Below are positions 50,183 through 60,956 of a DNA stretch of 64,000 bases, in pieces. Origin of the DNA: Paulinella micropora (lineage: Eukaryota > Cercozoa > Imbricatea > Euglyphida > Paulinellidae); NCBI GenBank assembly GCA_019918135.1, contig WBZZ01003241.1, positions 1 to 64,000 on the forward strand. The letters are read 5' to 3'. Below the pieces are notes generated by a model. The model had not been told where the DNA came from. It worked only from the letters and a program-made list of their open reading frames with translations, and ran no database searches. The translations under genes and the position numbers were made by a program. How positions within the stretch are numbered: position 1 is the stretch's first letter; each line of letters opens with the position of its first letter.

Positions 50183-53060
50183 TTCACCTTCACTCCAGGC
50201 TTCTACCCCTCTTCCAAACTTCAAGCGCAAACAGCCACCTGCGTCTTCTCCTTCCTCTGACCCTGAGGAAACCTCTGTTCCTTCAAAGAAGAAGAAAAAA
50301 TGAAGGGAAAGAAGTCCCTGGGCAAGAATGTAAGTCAGAAGAAGAAAGTGGCCAAAGACGAGGAAAAGTACAGGGAAGGTAATTTTTCGATTTGAAGATT
50401 TCTCACTTGTCGCTTTTATGCATAAAAGTCTTTGCTTGTGTTCAGACACCAAGGCCCTTGTTGAAGAAGCCACCTCCACAGTCTCTGGACTCACTTACTC
50501 GCGCGTTGAAGTTCTTCCTGACATCATTGCTGAAGCCCCCCACAAGGGTGTGAAAGACAGAGAGCTGGACAACGAGCATGTCCTGCAGCTCATGAAAAAT
50601 GCTTACACCAGCCAAAATCCGAACGGCAAGATCGAATGGGTCGGTTGGATGTGCGACAATTCCGACAAGGTCGGCTACACGGAAGATTTGGGCCTTGGAG
50701 AGGAAGACTACGAGCTGTTGGTACCTCCCCCATTTTGCAAGAAGGAGGTCGTTCAGAAGTTTGTGGACAAATAGAAGGCCGCTGGTTTAATCAACACTGA
50801 AGGTGACTCACACGACTGGAACAACATCCCCTTGGCTGCGCGGAACGGGTTGCAACTCTTCTTGAAGAAAAACATGCAGGATGGCTCACTTCCCATGCAG
50901 GCTTTCGTTGGACTGCACACATCCAACGCAATCCAGCGTCTTCACGAAGGTGACCCAAAGAACCCTCTTTGGCAAACAATCAAAATGTCCAAGCTGCGAT
51001 TCGTGAGGTGGAATGAACCAGGTCGTCGGGCTGTCAGCTTGCTCGGTGCTTTCGAAAACCGAATCGCTCATGATCACTGCAAAAACACCTTCGGTGAAAA
51101 TGCAATCGCTGCTCACAACCAGGCTTGGGCCGCCATCGCGCGTCTTAAGTCCCGCAACACGCGTTCCATCGAAAAGTTTTTTATTGGCTGGAAAAAGAAT
51201 TCGTCCTTTCCCGTTCAATCCTGCCTGCGACGTTTGGTTCCATGTGGACTTACGTTTCTTCCAACACGGGGGAGCTGTGGAAAGTGTGGTTGCAACTGCT
51301 CACGCGCAAGGCCATTCGACAGGACATGGACAAAGCAGTCATCGAGGGTCTACATGAGCTTCACTGGGTACGCAAAGACAAACCTGGCCTGTTGCAAGAA
51401 ATGAGGGACCTGGTTGAGACGCTGAAGCACTGCAAGCACAAGGACCTGGCTCCGACCCTGAAGGATTTCTTGGTTACCCAGAAGAAGTGGTGCTGCGAGG
51501 AAAAGCTCAAGGAGGACATCGTTGCACTCGCCTCGACCGTCGATGTTTTCAACATGAAAGGAAGCGTGGAAGACCCTGACTGGGAAGGTTTGACGAACCT
51601 CGTCCCCGAGCTCAAAACGGCACCGGCGCAAAAAGCACTTTCCACTACAGTTGATTTCTTGTTTAAAACCGCTGTGAAACAGCGCAAGATTCCTGATTCT
51701 TTAACCCAACTTCACCAGTGGTTCACTGCCACCAAGACCCGCCATCGTAAAGGCAAACCGTACCAACCCGTGTGCTTCGAGGTCTAATCCCTGCACGACT
51801 TTTTGATGTTCAAATTTCGTAACTGTTGGTTTGCTCAGGCTGTTTCCGACACACACATCGGAAAGGCAAGGATCATTGAGGGGAACATGTTCGCCCTGAC
51901 TAGTCTCTTGAATGTGGAAGAGAAATTTAGTACCTCATTTGTTTTGAAGACGTAGGATTCAGAAAGACACAACATTCCCTTTCACCTTGAATTTTTTCCA
52001 TGATGTTTGACCATGTTTGCAGACTGCCTGTACGCCGACCTTCCCTACAACATTTCATTGCTGGAAGCAGATCAGACAGAGATCAACAAAGAGAAGATCA
52101 AGGGACTGCTGAATCAATTTTCGGTCGTGGGAACTCCGACAAGAGGATTGTCGTTTTCCACCTCCACCCATCCCAGTACAACATGCTGGTGTCTGCCTTG
52201 CTCACTACTGGTTTCCAGACAATCGAAACTGTTTACTGGTACAAGGAGAACCACAACTACGTCGGCGCGCCTCAGAAATGGATCAAAGCTGTGCAAATGC
52301 TGCTTGTGGCTTTTTACTCCAAGCAGAGTTCCTTCGTTCTCAACCTTGACAAAACCCCCTCAAGCGCCACAACATCTACACTGTTCGAGTGCCGGTCAAG
52401 AAGCAACGTCATGATGAAGGTGGGGAACGCGTCAACGTGTTCGAAAAGCCCCCTGAACTCGCGAGACGCATTTTGTCCGACATTCTCCTGCCGCACAGCA
52501 AGGTTTTGGTCGTTTGCATGTGATCGGGTTCGGAAGTAATCGGCGCCCTTCAAGCCGACATGACTGTGGTGGTCATCAAAAGTGATGGCGCCCAGGTGGA
52601 GTTTTGCAAGTAACGCCTTTACGAACCGCCCAAGCAGAAGGGAAGAAAGAAGAAAGCAGACCAAGAAGAAGAAGAAGAGGAAGAAGTAGAAGAAGAAGAG
52701 GATGTCGACCCCGGTGAAGTTGACAAAGAGCTGCAGGAAAAAGGATCAGTTGGCGCAAGCTCGGAGAGCTCCAGCGTTTCGAGCTGTTTTAATTGCAAAG
52801 GCGAGGTAGACATCCAGCTTGGAGGTGTCATGCACTGTGAGATGGACAACCATCTTCTTAACAAACCATCATGTTCGTTGTCTTCGTCTGGTGATGCATC
52901 GAACAAATCGCCCTGCTCGGTCGGTTGCTACAATGATGCACTCGGTGGTTGTGCCGTCAACGATGGTTACCACTGCGAAGGTTTTTTTTGCAACGAAACA
53001 TGCCATATGAATTGGCACAATTTTCAAAAGATTGCAGTTGCATCGCAGGTCAAGCAGTAA
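50183..53060 (+). pseudogene. 3' half of a beta-class DNA methyltransferase gene with MYND-like finger
   Basis: Starts in a Ser-rich coding region directly after the copia duplication. Exons are interrupted by an intron at 50379-50445 and by another ending at 52022. The exon from 52023 carries ADLPYN (motif IV, DPPY type), then VFHLHPSQYNMLVSALLTTG and VYWYKENHNY. Motif I (SGSEVIGAL) follows downstream, where a TGA at 52521-52523 replaces the first Gly codon. The order IV before I is that of beta-class N6-adenine/N4-cytosine methyltransferases. An acidic run and a Cys/His-rich MYND-like finger (CFNCKG ... CHMNWHNF) end the protein. An in-frame TAG at 50772 and a shift near 51230 show decay. 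The 5' half lies on the minus strand at 60957-62520. Confidence 0.6.
50379..50445 (+). other. 67-nt intron carrying TTTTATGCATAAAA
   Basis: Starts GTAATTTT and ends TTGTGTTCAG, between coding-like exons. The palindrome TTTTATGCATAAAA sits at 50414-50427 in its middle. Confidence 0.65.
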
Positions 53061-53260
53061 GTGGTGAAAATGTCTGTGTTTTTCAACACTTTTTGCTTTT
53101 ATGCATAAAAGTTATTACCGTTGGTTTTGATTAAATGAGCTTTTCGTACAATTTTTTACTAGTTTTAGTTTTAGAAACTGCTTCCGGAGCATTTCCGATC
53201 CGGAAGGTTGTTTGCTAATGCGGTTCAAAGTATCTTTTTGGCTTTTCTCATTGTGCGCTT

Positions 53261-53635
53261 TTATGCATAACTGACTTTTCCCGGATTTTTCATGTTTAAA
53301 TTTCAGGTTTCGAAGTGTCCAAACGTGTTTTGGGCTGTTGTTGTTCTAGTTTAACATTTTTTGTTGTTGTTGCTTTTTTGCTAGACGTGACATATGATTT
53401 TACATGTTAACGGACCAGAAAATCGCAGTACAATGGCAGGACCAAGTTTTATGCATAAATGACCATTCCCGGATTTTCCATGTTTAAATTTCAGGTTTCG
53501 AAGTGTCCAAACCTGTTTTGGGCTGTTGTTGTTCCTAGTTTAACTGATTTTTTCTTCTTTTTTGCTAGAATTGACATATGAGTTTACCTGGTAACGGACC
53601 AGAAAATCGCCGTACAATGGCGCGACCAAGTTAAA
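53261..53635. repeat. ~187-bp tandem duplication with TTTATGCATAA at each unit start
   Basis: Units at about 53261-53447 and 53448-53635 share CGGATTTTYCATGTTTAAAT, TTTCGAAGTGTCCAAAC and AACGGACCAGAAAATCGC. Each begins with a partial copy of the TTTTATGCATAAAA palindrome. It lies in the 3' flank of the methyltransferase gene. Confidence 0.85.
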
Positions 53636-53790
53636 TTAAATTAGTTAACTAGTACTAGTATTTCATAGTCATATGCATGAAAAGGAAGGTGTGAAAAAAA
53701 ACACTATTTATTCTAGTTACTAGAGTTAAGTCTAAGTCTAAATTCTAGAAATTATTTCACACCCCCCATGTGCTAGATGTGAATGTCTCT
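53636..53790. other. Junction of methyltransferase-gene flank and viral block
   Basis: AT-rich sequence with a short inverted repeat (GGTGTGAA at about 53689 and TTCACACC at about 53757) that could be the ends of a very small MITE. Right of it the GC-rich viral block resumes. Confidence 0.4.
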
Positions 53791-54243
53791 GTCACAGTGT
53801 GTCGACGTCTACGAGAAGCCGTTCCAGCGGGCGAGATCGTCGCCGGCGCGCCTGAAGTGCGTGCATGTGCGCGCGATCGCCGCCCGCAGGTCCTCCCGCT
53901 GACAGTTGTAGCTGAGCAACGTCGCAGCGTTCAGACCCACCTTCGACAGCAGCTGGCAGCCGACGACGTGCTGGGCGCCGATTCTCAGGCCCTTCTCCTG
54001 CTCCCCGTCGGGGTCGAACGTCAGCTTGACCGCGATGCCGCACGAACGATGCCGGTCGAACGTCAGCTTGACCGCGATGCCGCACCCCTGCTGGCCGAAC
54101 ACAGTGCCGTACGAGCCGGCGCCCAGCTCCGTCTAGTCCGCCAGCATGTCCAGCAGCTCCAGCGTCTGTTGCCTGCTCAGCCACGGCTCACACTCGGGCC
54201 CCAACCGCAGTTGCGAAGACAGGCGGTTCCACCACGCTTGCAT
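53790..54243 (-). pseudogene. Protein kinase N-lobe, nonsense and internal duplication
   Basis: The ATG at 54243 opens a frame with TAG at 54133-54135, after which the same frame gives LGAGSYGTVFG, a clear kinase Gly-rich loop, and CGIAVKLTFD, the strand with the ATP-binding Lys. A 42-bp in-frame tandem duplication (copies starting at 54013 and 54055) repeats that strand, so the Lys segment occurs twice. About 70 further codons follow before a stop at 53809 and the junction with non-viral DNA; catalytic-loop motifs (HRD, DFG) are absent. The gene is therefore a truncated, inactivated Ser/Thr-type kinase. Confidence 0.7.
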
Positions 54244-54969
54244 GTCCGAGAGGCTTTTTCTTTTGAGAGGGAAAAGGGGGGGGGGGGAGGGGGCAAGGCG
54301 TTGTCTTTTCTGAGAAAGGGCAGAGGGCCCGGAACCCCCCCCCCCTTTTTTTCTCTCTCTCTCTCTCTCCGTCCGGGGGGGGGCGGCCCCCTTCCCCCCC
54401 CCGCCTACCTGACATTATCACCACAGGACAGTCGCCCTGCTTTCTTTGGGTCCGCGCGGCCCCCCCCCCCCCTCTCTCCTCTCCGTTTCTCCTATCACCC
54501 GACAGGCACTCCCCCTCCCTTCCACAATTCACACCCACAAAAAAGAGAAGCCACAGTCCTTTTTTTTTTAGTTGACAGGGTCAGGGAAAAAAAACCCCCA
54601 AGAAGAAAAAAAAAGACAAGAGGTCGCTCAGCTCAGTGGTTCGGCCGACACACTGGATTTGTTGCTCTGAATCCCCCCCAAAAAAACAGATCCTGACCCC
54701 ACCGCGTTAAAGACACACACAAAAAAAAAACCAAGCTAGCAAGCTCTTTCCGTTTAATTTTGTATTTTTCGGTCCCTCCCCTCCCCGCCACCTTCTTTTT
54801 GTTGTCGGTTTTTTTGTGTGTCTAGGTAGGGCCCATTAATTTGCCAGCAAAAAAACAAATCACGGAGGTCTAAATTTTTTAAGAAGAAAAACAAAAAGAA
54901 CCCCCCCCCCCAAAAAAAAACCTCCTCCTCTTGCTACCGTGTGGCTTTTTCTCTGGCAAAGTTTTGGGA
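54244..54969. other. Homopolymer-rich spacer, no gene seen
   Basis: Divergent spacer with G-runs (54277-54290), C-runs (54336-54345, 54460-54471, 54901-54910), (CT)n and A-runs. Frames across it are low-complexity and rejected. Confidence 0.5.
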
Positions 54970-55229
54970 ATGCAGCACGCGACCGCTGGTACTCAGCACA
55001 CGTCTCAAAAAGCAGCGGCGTCGGTTTCGGACTTGCAGGCTTTCGTAGAGACACAAGCGTGAATGCCCTGTTGGCGCAGCAGTGCCAGGCGCAGGTCATG
55101 TCGCTGAACTGGTTCGAACAAGAAACGCTCAGGCGCCTGCAAATGCTGGAAGCGCGCGTGTCCGGGCTGGAGGCGCAGGCCATCGCGCTGCGCGCCGCCG
55201 TGCTCGACCCCGCAGGCACGACCTCGTGA
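54970..55229 (+). pseudogene. Small coiled-coil protein, one frameshift
   Basis: About 86 codons from the ATG at 54970. The first frame ends in TGA near 55062; the adjacent frame then gives a regular heptad helix (LRRLQMLEARVSGLEAQAIA) to the stop at 55229. Small oligomeric or accessory protein; no family recognised. Confidence 0.45.
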
Positions 55230-55500
55230 TATTTAAAAATATTAGTCTGCCGGCAGGACGTACGTTCTTTCTTCTCATTTTCGGAAACCCCGTTTCGTTG
55301 CCTTGAACGGCATAAATGAGGAACGCCGGTCGGCGGACGGGAATGACCATTATTTCAGTTTTAATTAAAAGATCAAAACAACTTTCTACTGACTTTCTTT
55401 TCCTGAGGCTTCTTTTTTTTTTCGGTCGCAAGATTTTTTTTTATTGTGACCCATGGTGATATATAATTTTTCGGCTACACTCCAGACTTGTTTTTTTTCT

Positions 55501-57575
55501 TCAGCTTTTGATAGTGCACAGCTGGCCCTGTTTGTCCACGTAGTAAAACATAACCGCAAGTTGGCCGTGGCTATGATCGCTAATGCGGTTGCACAGCGCG
55601 TTAGTATATTGCTCGACGTCCTCGTCCGGGCTGCACGCGAAGGGTAGTAGCAGGCTGGCAGCCTTGATCGGGTACTTATGGACGGCCAATGGCCCCTGAT
55701 TAATCACGCGATCGGCCAAGGGTCGGACGTGCTGTTCAGGAGGCGACAGAACAGCCGAATAGAAGCGAAAGGGGTCGTGGTCGGGGCCTGACAAGCTGAC
55801 AAAGTGTCTGTGCACCTCTACAAAAAAACTTCGTCGCCTTTTTGTTGTAGTGCTCGTCAGCTGCTTGCCTGTATACTTTGTTTTTTACTTGATTCAAACA
55901 ATCTCGCACGGATTGCCAGGCGAGTGCAAGGGCACAATATGGCCCTCCTGCATAAATGCGAAAGGTGCAACCGCATGAACCGGAAACGGCAATAACTCCG
56001 CGTAATGTTGGGTGTTGTAGTAGCAGTTGCTTGGCACTAACATTAAGGCGATGCGCACGGGTTCGCTGCTTTGCTCGCTCTGCGTCGGATCCACAGGAAT
56101 ATCTTTCGCCATGACATGGAACAGTCTTGGGTGTAAATCTTCGGCGCAACGAGGCTTCGGGTACACCGCGACATCAAAGTAGCGCCCTGAGGGACATACG
56201 GTCGTACCCTCGGCCCAGCGTACGCTATGAACTCTCTTTGCACTCCGTCGGACGGCGAGCGGGAGACGCACTGCGGGTGTTTTTGCTCGTGAGTCTTCTT
56301 TTCGTCTAGGAAGGCTAGCACGTCATCCAGACAGATGCACCTCCTAGCCTGGGTAGCCGTCGTCAAATCCTCACCCTGCAGGCTCGCGTTGGCTGCTTTC
56401 TCTGCCCACTGATCAAACGCTTGCAAGGGATTTGTAAACGCTTGGCACACTGTCTTTGCAAGCTTTTTGTCTTGTTCTTGAGAGTTGTTTGATTGTAACA
56501 AGCCGTTGGATACCAAATTCTGCTTGAGCTGCGGACGGTATTTGTCATAGAAATTGCCTAACATAGCCCTACCCTTATCTTGCCAATAGCACTTCTGATA
56601 TGCGCGGACACTGCCGTAGATATCTGGAAATGTTGCTTTTGTGTTGTCCGAGGAGCTAACAGGCTCTGTATAGCTTCCCAACCCAAATCCTATCTCTGCC
56701 AAACATTGCCCTTGGCTTTTCGGCAAATTCCCGTTCTCTGCTTCCCTGTAACGACAGAGAGCTTCCTGGTACACTAAATACAAGGCTATGTACAAGTTCT
56801 GAAGATCAATCTCCTGTCCTTGCTGTTGCTGCTGCTGCTGCTGGGATGGGGTCGTTGCACTACTGTCATTGCTTCTGCCAGTAGATGATTATTTTGCACT
56901 GGCACCCACTCTAATTTGATTGTCCGGCCTGTAATAAGTTCCAGCCTCTTCAACATTTGTAGGTTGGGCGGTTGTGGATTTGGTTGGGGTTGGCGCTGCC
57001 GTTGTTTGCGTATTAGCTTTCAGCGCTTCTAGTACCTGTTCCATCAGCGCGAGGAGCAGAGTCATAGCAACCGAATCTCGGAACTCGAGCATTTCCTTTA
57101 TCAGTTGCATAGTGCCTTCGTCTGAGTCCGTGACGAAGCCAAACGCCGTTGGTCGGACGCAGAAGATGGCGGACACAAACTCCCCTTGCCAATTATTACG
57201 TTGCAAAGATGCCCAACGCTTAGATCGAGGCAAGAAGCTATCCGCACCAACGGTTTTCTGACTTTGTCGCGAACCTTCGTTTCATATCACCACGTACTTG
57301 TTTTGCACAAATTCTGTACTTTTAGGATCCACAATGCTGAGGAGTCGTTGCAATTCCGTGCTTGCAACGCCCTGTGGCTTGGCTGTGGACGCGTCACCTT
57401 GAACAGACTGCGTAACCTTGTCCGCTTATGACAGCGCGGCCTCCCGAGCTTGCTCGCGCAGCTTGTTCCAAGTTGATTGTCTGGTCGGCAGATAAGTCGC
57501 GCACAATTTGAATTCTAGGTCCGGGGTTTTGGTGTTGTTGCTGACGTTGCCTCCTGGCAGCGTCTTGAAAGACAT
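55501..57575 (-). pseudogene. ~690-codon unknown viral protein with three in-frame stops and about three frameshifts
   Basis: From the ATG at 57575, 13 bp after the preceding gene, a single frame stays coding to about 56225 although it contains TAA (57426-57428), TGA (57282-57284) and TAA (56889-56891). It includes a Thr/Pro-rich stretch (TQTTAAPTPTKSTTAQPT) and a Gln run. Coding then changes frame near 56225, near 55930 and again in an A7 run at 55822-55828. The protein looks globular with mixed helices and strands. No motif recognised. The pattern of point nonsense codons without loss of frame is strong evidence of decay. Confidence 0.5.
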
Positions 57576-57587
57576 CCGTTCCACGTA

Positions 57588-58554
57588 TTACGAAGTGAAG
57601 CTGTGCAACGTCTGGTAGACCCGAATTTTGAGCAAATGCGCGACATGCGGGCGGTAAAGGGGGTTTCTGCTATCCATCGCATGTTCTTGTGCCGCCAACG
57701 TATGGTCGAAGGGCTGATTGCGCGAGGACGCCTGAAATACACACGGTGTCGCACTCTGCACCACAGAAACCTTGATGCCCTGCATTGTCAAGTCAGCGGC
57801 TGTGCGCAATAAATCCTTGCTCGGGGCCAGGCCTGCTAGAACCACCTCGCCAATGCAGAGTTCCTCGAAAACGTCGAGCAGGCTTTCGTCGCCGTTCTTA
57901 ATCAAATTGTAACCAGTGTTGTCAACCACCGCTGAACTATGCGGGAAATATTGCTGCTGGCCCGTCAACCAGACCGCGGACGCACAGGTGTTACCCTTTT
58001 GTGGCACACAAACCCGCAATTTCTGCTTTGCGCCCTTGGCACTCTCTGGCCTGTACCAAAGGCTATGATTTTCAAACTTTACAGCCGAGCGTTCCCGGGG
58101 CTGAACATACGGCTCCAGTTGGTCGATGATTTCAGTGTCACCGTCATTCATATCCAGGGCTTGCTTAGTTTGGTGCACTGTCATTTTGATGGGGTCGCTG
58201 GTGCGGGCTGGTGTGAATGTGTATTCGATGACGCCCTGAACGCCGGCAGTGCCTGGAAAAAGGATAGTGCCTTCATCAACATGCACGACGTCTTGCGGAA
58301 GTCTCTTGAAGCCGGGAAAAGTAATGTGGTCTTGGCAATTGATTTTTTGTACGAACGACTAACGCAAGTCTCAAGGGCCCGTCCAGTAGCTTTAGTATGT
58401 CTGATAACGCCGCTTGAACATCGGTTTTGCTCTGGAAAGCACAAGTTTTTTCATCGATGCACGAATTTTGTATGCCTTGGATCACGTACGCTGAGCCGCC
58501 CACGAGTTTGGGGGCAGCCAAGCATGAATTGCCAGGGATTTTGATAGTGCTCAT
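57588..58554 (-). pseudogene. ~320-codon unknown viral protein, one frameshift
   Basis: From the ATG at 58554; the frame changes near 58295. The sequence is mixed alpha/beta with a Gly-rich turn (FPGTAGVQGVIEYTF) and no membrane segment. It lies directly upstream of the 690-codon gene on the same strand, with only 12 bases between stop and next ATG, so the two were probably expressed together or as neighbours in one structural cluster. Function unknown. Confidence 0.5.
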
Positions 58555-59651
58555 TGTCCACCTGTTCTCCTTTCCGTCTTTGATAGCACTTCGTTTGCAA
58601 AATCGCAAGCTCTAAAAAAAAAAAAAAAAAAAAAAGGAAACAAAAACAGACACACACACTATTGTGTTTTTCTCTCTCCCCCTCCCTCCTCACTCTCCCC
58701 GCCCTCCTCCAGTTTAGCTGGCTTCTTTCCCTCTCTTATGGTTCTATCCCTTTTTTTTCTTTTGCTTTTTTTTCGGTTGTCCTTTTGTATCTACTTACTC
58801 CCCTCCCTCCCCCCCCCCCTGTTTCTTTTTTTCTTCTCTCGGTAGCGCCCTCCCCCCCCCCCTCCCCTCCTCCCTCCACGCACCCGTCCTCGAGAGGATA
58901 GGTGGGAGCGTGGATACTACAAGCAGTAACAACCACAAGGCGGGGAAGGGAGGGGGGCGGGGCTTTGGGCAAAACAAAAGTTGAGGTTCTCAACAGATCA
59001 CATTACAAAGAAAACCCCAATCAGCAAGAAAGAAGGGAGGGGAGCGGGAGTGAAAAACAGCCGGCCCCTACTCCCCCTCCCCAAAAAAAACGTGCGACAG
59101 ACACAGAGAGAAAGGAATAAGAAGGGAGGGCAGGGCAAGAAAGGTATGAACGAAGTAGGAGTGTGGCAGGGAGACACAGTTTAGAAAAATTACCCTCTTC
59201 TCACCCCCCCCCAAAAAAAAAGCTGATTAAGGTCTTTGCTCTCTTGTATCATGTTTCTTGTTTTCTTGCTACCTAAAGCAAGGCATTCTTTTGTTTCAAT
59301 ACTTCTGCCTCAGCCATTGGCCACCGAAAAATGTAACATTAATAAACTTTCTTCTGTCGCGTTTGTTTCGTCCCAAAGACGCTTGATTCCACAGCCCTCC
59401 CTCCCTTTTTTTTTGGCTGTAACAAGAGAATCTTATTAATTAATACACGCAAAGAGAAAACGAAAAGCAGATAGAGGAGGGTGCGGGAGGTGTGTGGCAG
59501 GGGCGGTGCCGAAGCGTTTTAAATAGCTGTGCACAAAACTCATCGCCCTCCACGTCTGCCCCTTTTTTTCCCCCACTAGAAAAACTGTTTCCAGTTTTCA
59601 GCTCAAGAGCAAAGAAACACCCAAATTTTTTTCTTTTCAAGGGTTATAGTG
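58555..59651. other. Long homopolymer-rich spacer, no gene seen
   Basis: A19-A20 run at 58614-58635, C-runs (58810-58819, 58852-58862), purine-rich blocks and AATAAA at 59339. Over 1 kb without a coding-like frame, the longest empty stretch of the viral blocks. Confidence 0.5.
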
Positions 59652-59905
59652 TCAGGGAACGGGGCCCGCCGCCGTGAACAGCATGACCAACTGTGTTCTC
59701 TCGGACGATATCACCGGCGTCCGGCGTTGGCAGCCTCCTCCTATGGTGTGCCGGTTGCGCGCGTACAGGTCCGGCTGCGCAAACAGCGGCCACGCCGCCA
59801 GCGCGGCCGCTAGCGCCAGCGCCTCGCCGTCGGGGGTGCGGCCGGCGCCCGCGGCGGCGACCGCGCACGACAGCGAGATGAGCAGCGCGCACGCGCCCGC
59901 GCGCC
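59652..59905 (-). pseudogene. C-terminal fragment of a GC-rich viral protein
   Basis: The best frame has a hydrophobic segment (CALLISLSCAVAAAGAG) followed by an Ala-rich helix and a polar end (RNRHTIGGGCQRRTPV), stopping at 59652. It has no start codon in frame: at about 59906 the sequence passes into the 38-bp tandem repeats next to the copia element. The hydrophobic segment could be an internal signal or membrane helix. Confidence 0.4.
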
Positions 59906-60136
59906 GATCGCATGTCAGATGCGCAGGTCAGTTTTCAGGAGTAGATCGTTCATAGCAGATCGCATGTCAGATGCGCAGGTCAGTTTTCAGGAGTAGATCG
60001 CATGTCAGATGCGCAGGTCAGTTTTCAGGAGTAGATCGCATGTCAGATGCGCAGGTCAGTTTTCAGCAGTAGATCGCATGTCAGATGCGCAGGTCAGTTT
60101 TCAGCAGTAGATCGCATGTCAGATGCGCAGGTCAGT
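59906..60136. repeat. Six tandem 38-bp units at the virus/copia boundary
   Basis: Units beginning GATCGCATGTCAGATGCGCA start at about 59906, 59958, 59996, 60034, 60072 and 60110; the first has a 14-bp insertion. Units are nearly identical, so the array is recent. It lies exactly between the last viral gene fragment and the copia internal sequence, and its origin (viral, copia or newly created at the junction) is not clear. Confidence 0.85.
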
Positions 60137-60339
60137 ATCAGTAAAATTCAGTTGTCAGAGTCTAATTTACAGAAGTCACAGTAAACAGTAGGAAGTCCAG
60201 TGTCTTCAACATTGTCGTTGGCGCAGTCGCCACGGTTGGGCAGTAACGGACAGTTCCGTAACAGAAAAAAAATCAATTACAGCTATATTCTGTTAAAAGT
60301 TCCATCTTCTTTCCTCCTGGGGGCGCAAGGCTCATAACC
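60137..60339 (-). mobile_element. 5' internal start of the copia element with primer-binding site
   Basis: Minus-strand sequence directly inside the 5' LTR. The first bases after the LTR read GGTTATGAGCC (60329-60339), resembling the TGGTATCAGAGC primer-binding site of copia elements that use initiator-Met tRNA. No gag or pol coding is present before the tandem repeats. Confidence 0.6.
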
Positions 60340-60951
60340 TGTTATGACCAGATCTCAGATTAACAGAGAGATCAGATCATATTATTATTAACCAACCGGT
60401 TTCGACACAGAGGACCCAGGAGGTTGAATGATAACTTTAATCAGTCTCAGATGGATAACCACAGAATAATGGATAACGAGAAACAGCGACGAGCTGATGA
60501 AACCGATCTGAATACCGCGTGTGTGACGCGTGCCAATCGCGTATCAAACGCGTGCCTGAAGACATTGTATATAACCTTTATCTAACGCGGATCGTACTGT
60601 TAGTACGGATCATTATGATCAGGCAATTCGTCCCATGAATAGGATTGTTAGAGTGAAGTTATTACTGGATAATCAGAACGGTAATATCGTTAAATATTGT
60701 TGTGTGACATAATCACATTTGACAGTGATAAGTGGCAATATATTGCTAATAGGATCAGGAAGTCCTAATCGTGAATAATTATAATTATGTATTGGCATCC
60801 GGGACAGGAAGTCCTTATCATTAATAATTATTCTATCTTACCGTGAAAATATACAATGTTATTATATGATGAGAAAATATGTTAGAGGGTAATGTACTAA
60901 ATATGTGTACATGTATTGAACATATCATATCATATAACATATGCTATAACA
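60340..60951 (-). mobile_element. Copia-type 5' LTR, minus orientation
   Basis: 612 bp; on the minus strand it runs from TGTTATAGC to GGTCATAACA. It is preceded (minus strand) by TCATC, seen as GATGA at 60952-60956 on the plus strand. This equals the 5 bp after the 3' LTR at 50178-50182, so both LTRs belong to one insertion although they are 10 kb apart and inverted. Confidence 0.85.
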
Positions 60952-60956
60952 GATGA

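Larger units (their letters stand above)
3990..59905. mobile_element. Endogenized large dsDNA virus, in three blocks
   Basis: Three blocks (3990-40916, 46443-48454, 53790-59905) share GC-rich genes packed on both strands, spacers of G, C, A or T homopolymers, and similar protein content. Supporting genes are a PrimPol/UL52-type primase, an FtsJ-like methyltransferase fold, PD-(D/E)XK nucleases and a set of ubiquitin-related host-like domains. No major capsid protein, terminase or DNA polymerase was recognised, so assignment to a virus family is not possible here. Frameshifts and nonsense codons in many genes, and interruption by transposable elements, indicate a resident, decaying copy and not an active virus. 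Confidence 0.65.

Noticed and set aside
17411..57428. Alternative genetic code with reassigned stops
   Set aside because: TAA, TAG and TGA all appear inside genes, yet all three also end clean genes (for example TGA for Kelch and TAG for the F-box and fibre genes), and frameshifts accompany them.
59906..60136. CRISPR-like array
   Set aside because: The units are contiguous tandem copies without unique spacers, and the locus is eukaryotic. The arrays at 44770 and 32455 were rejected for the same reason.
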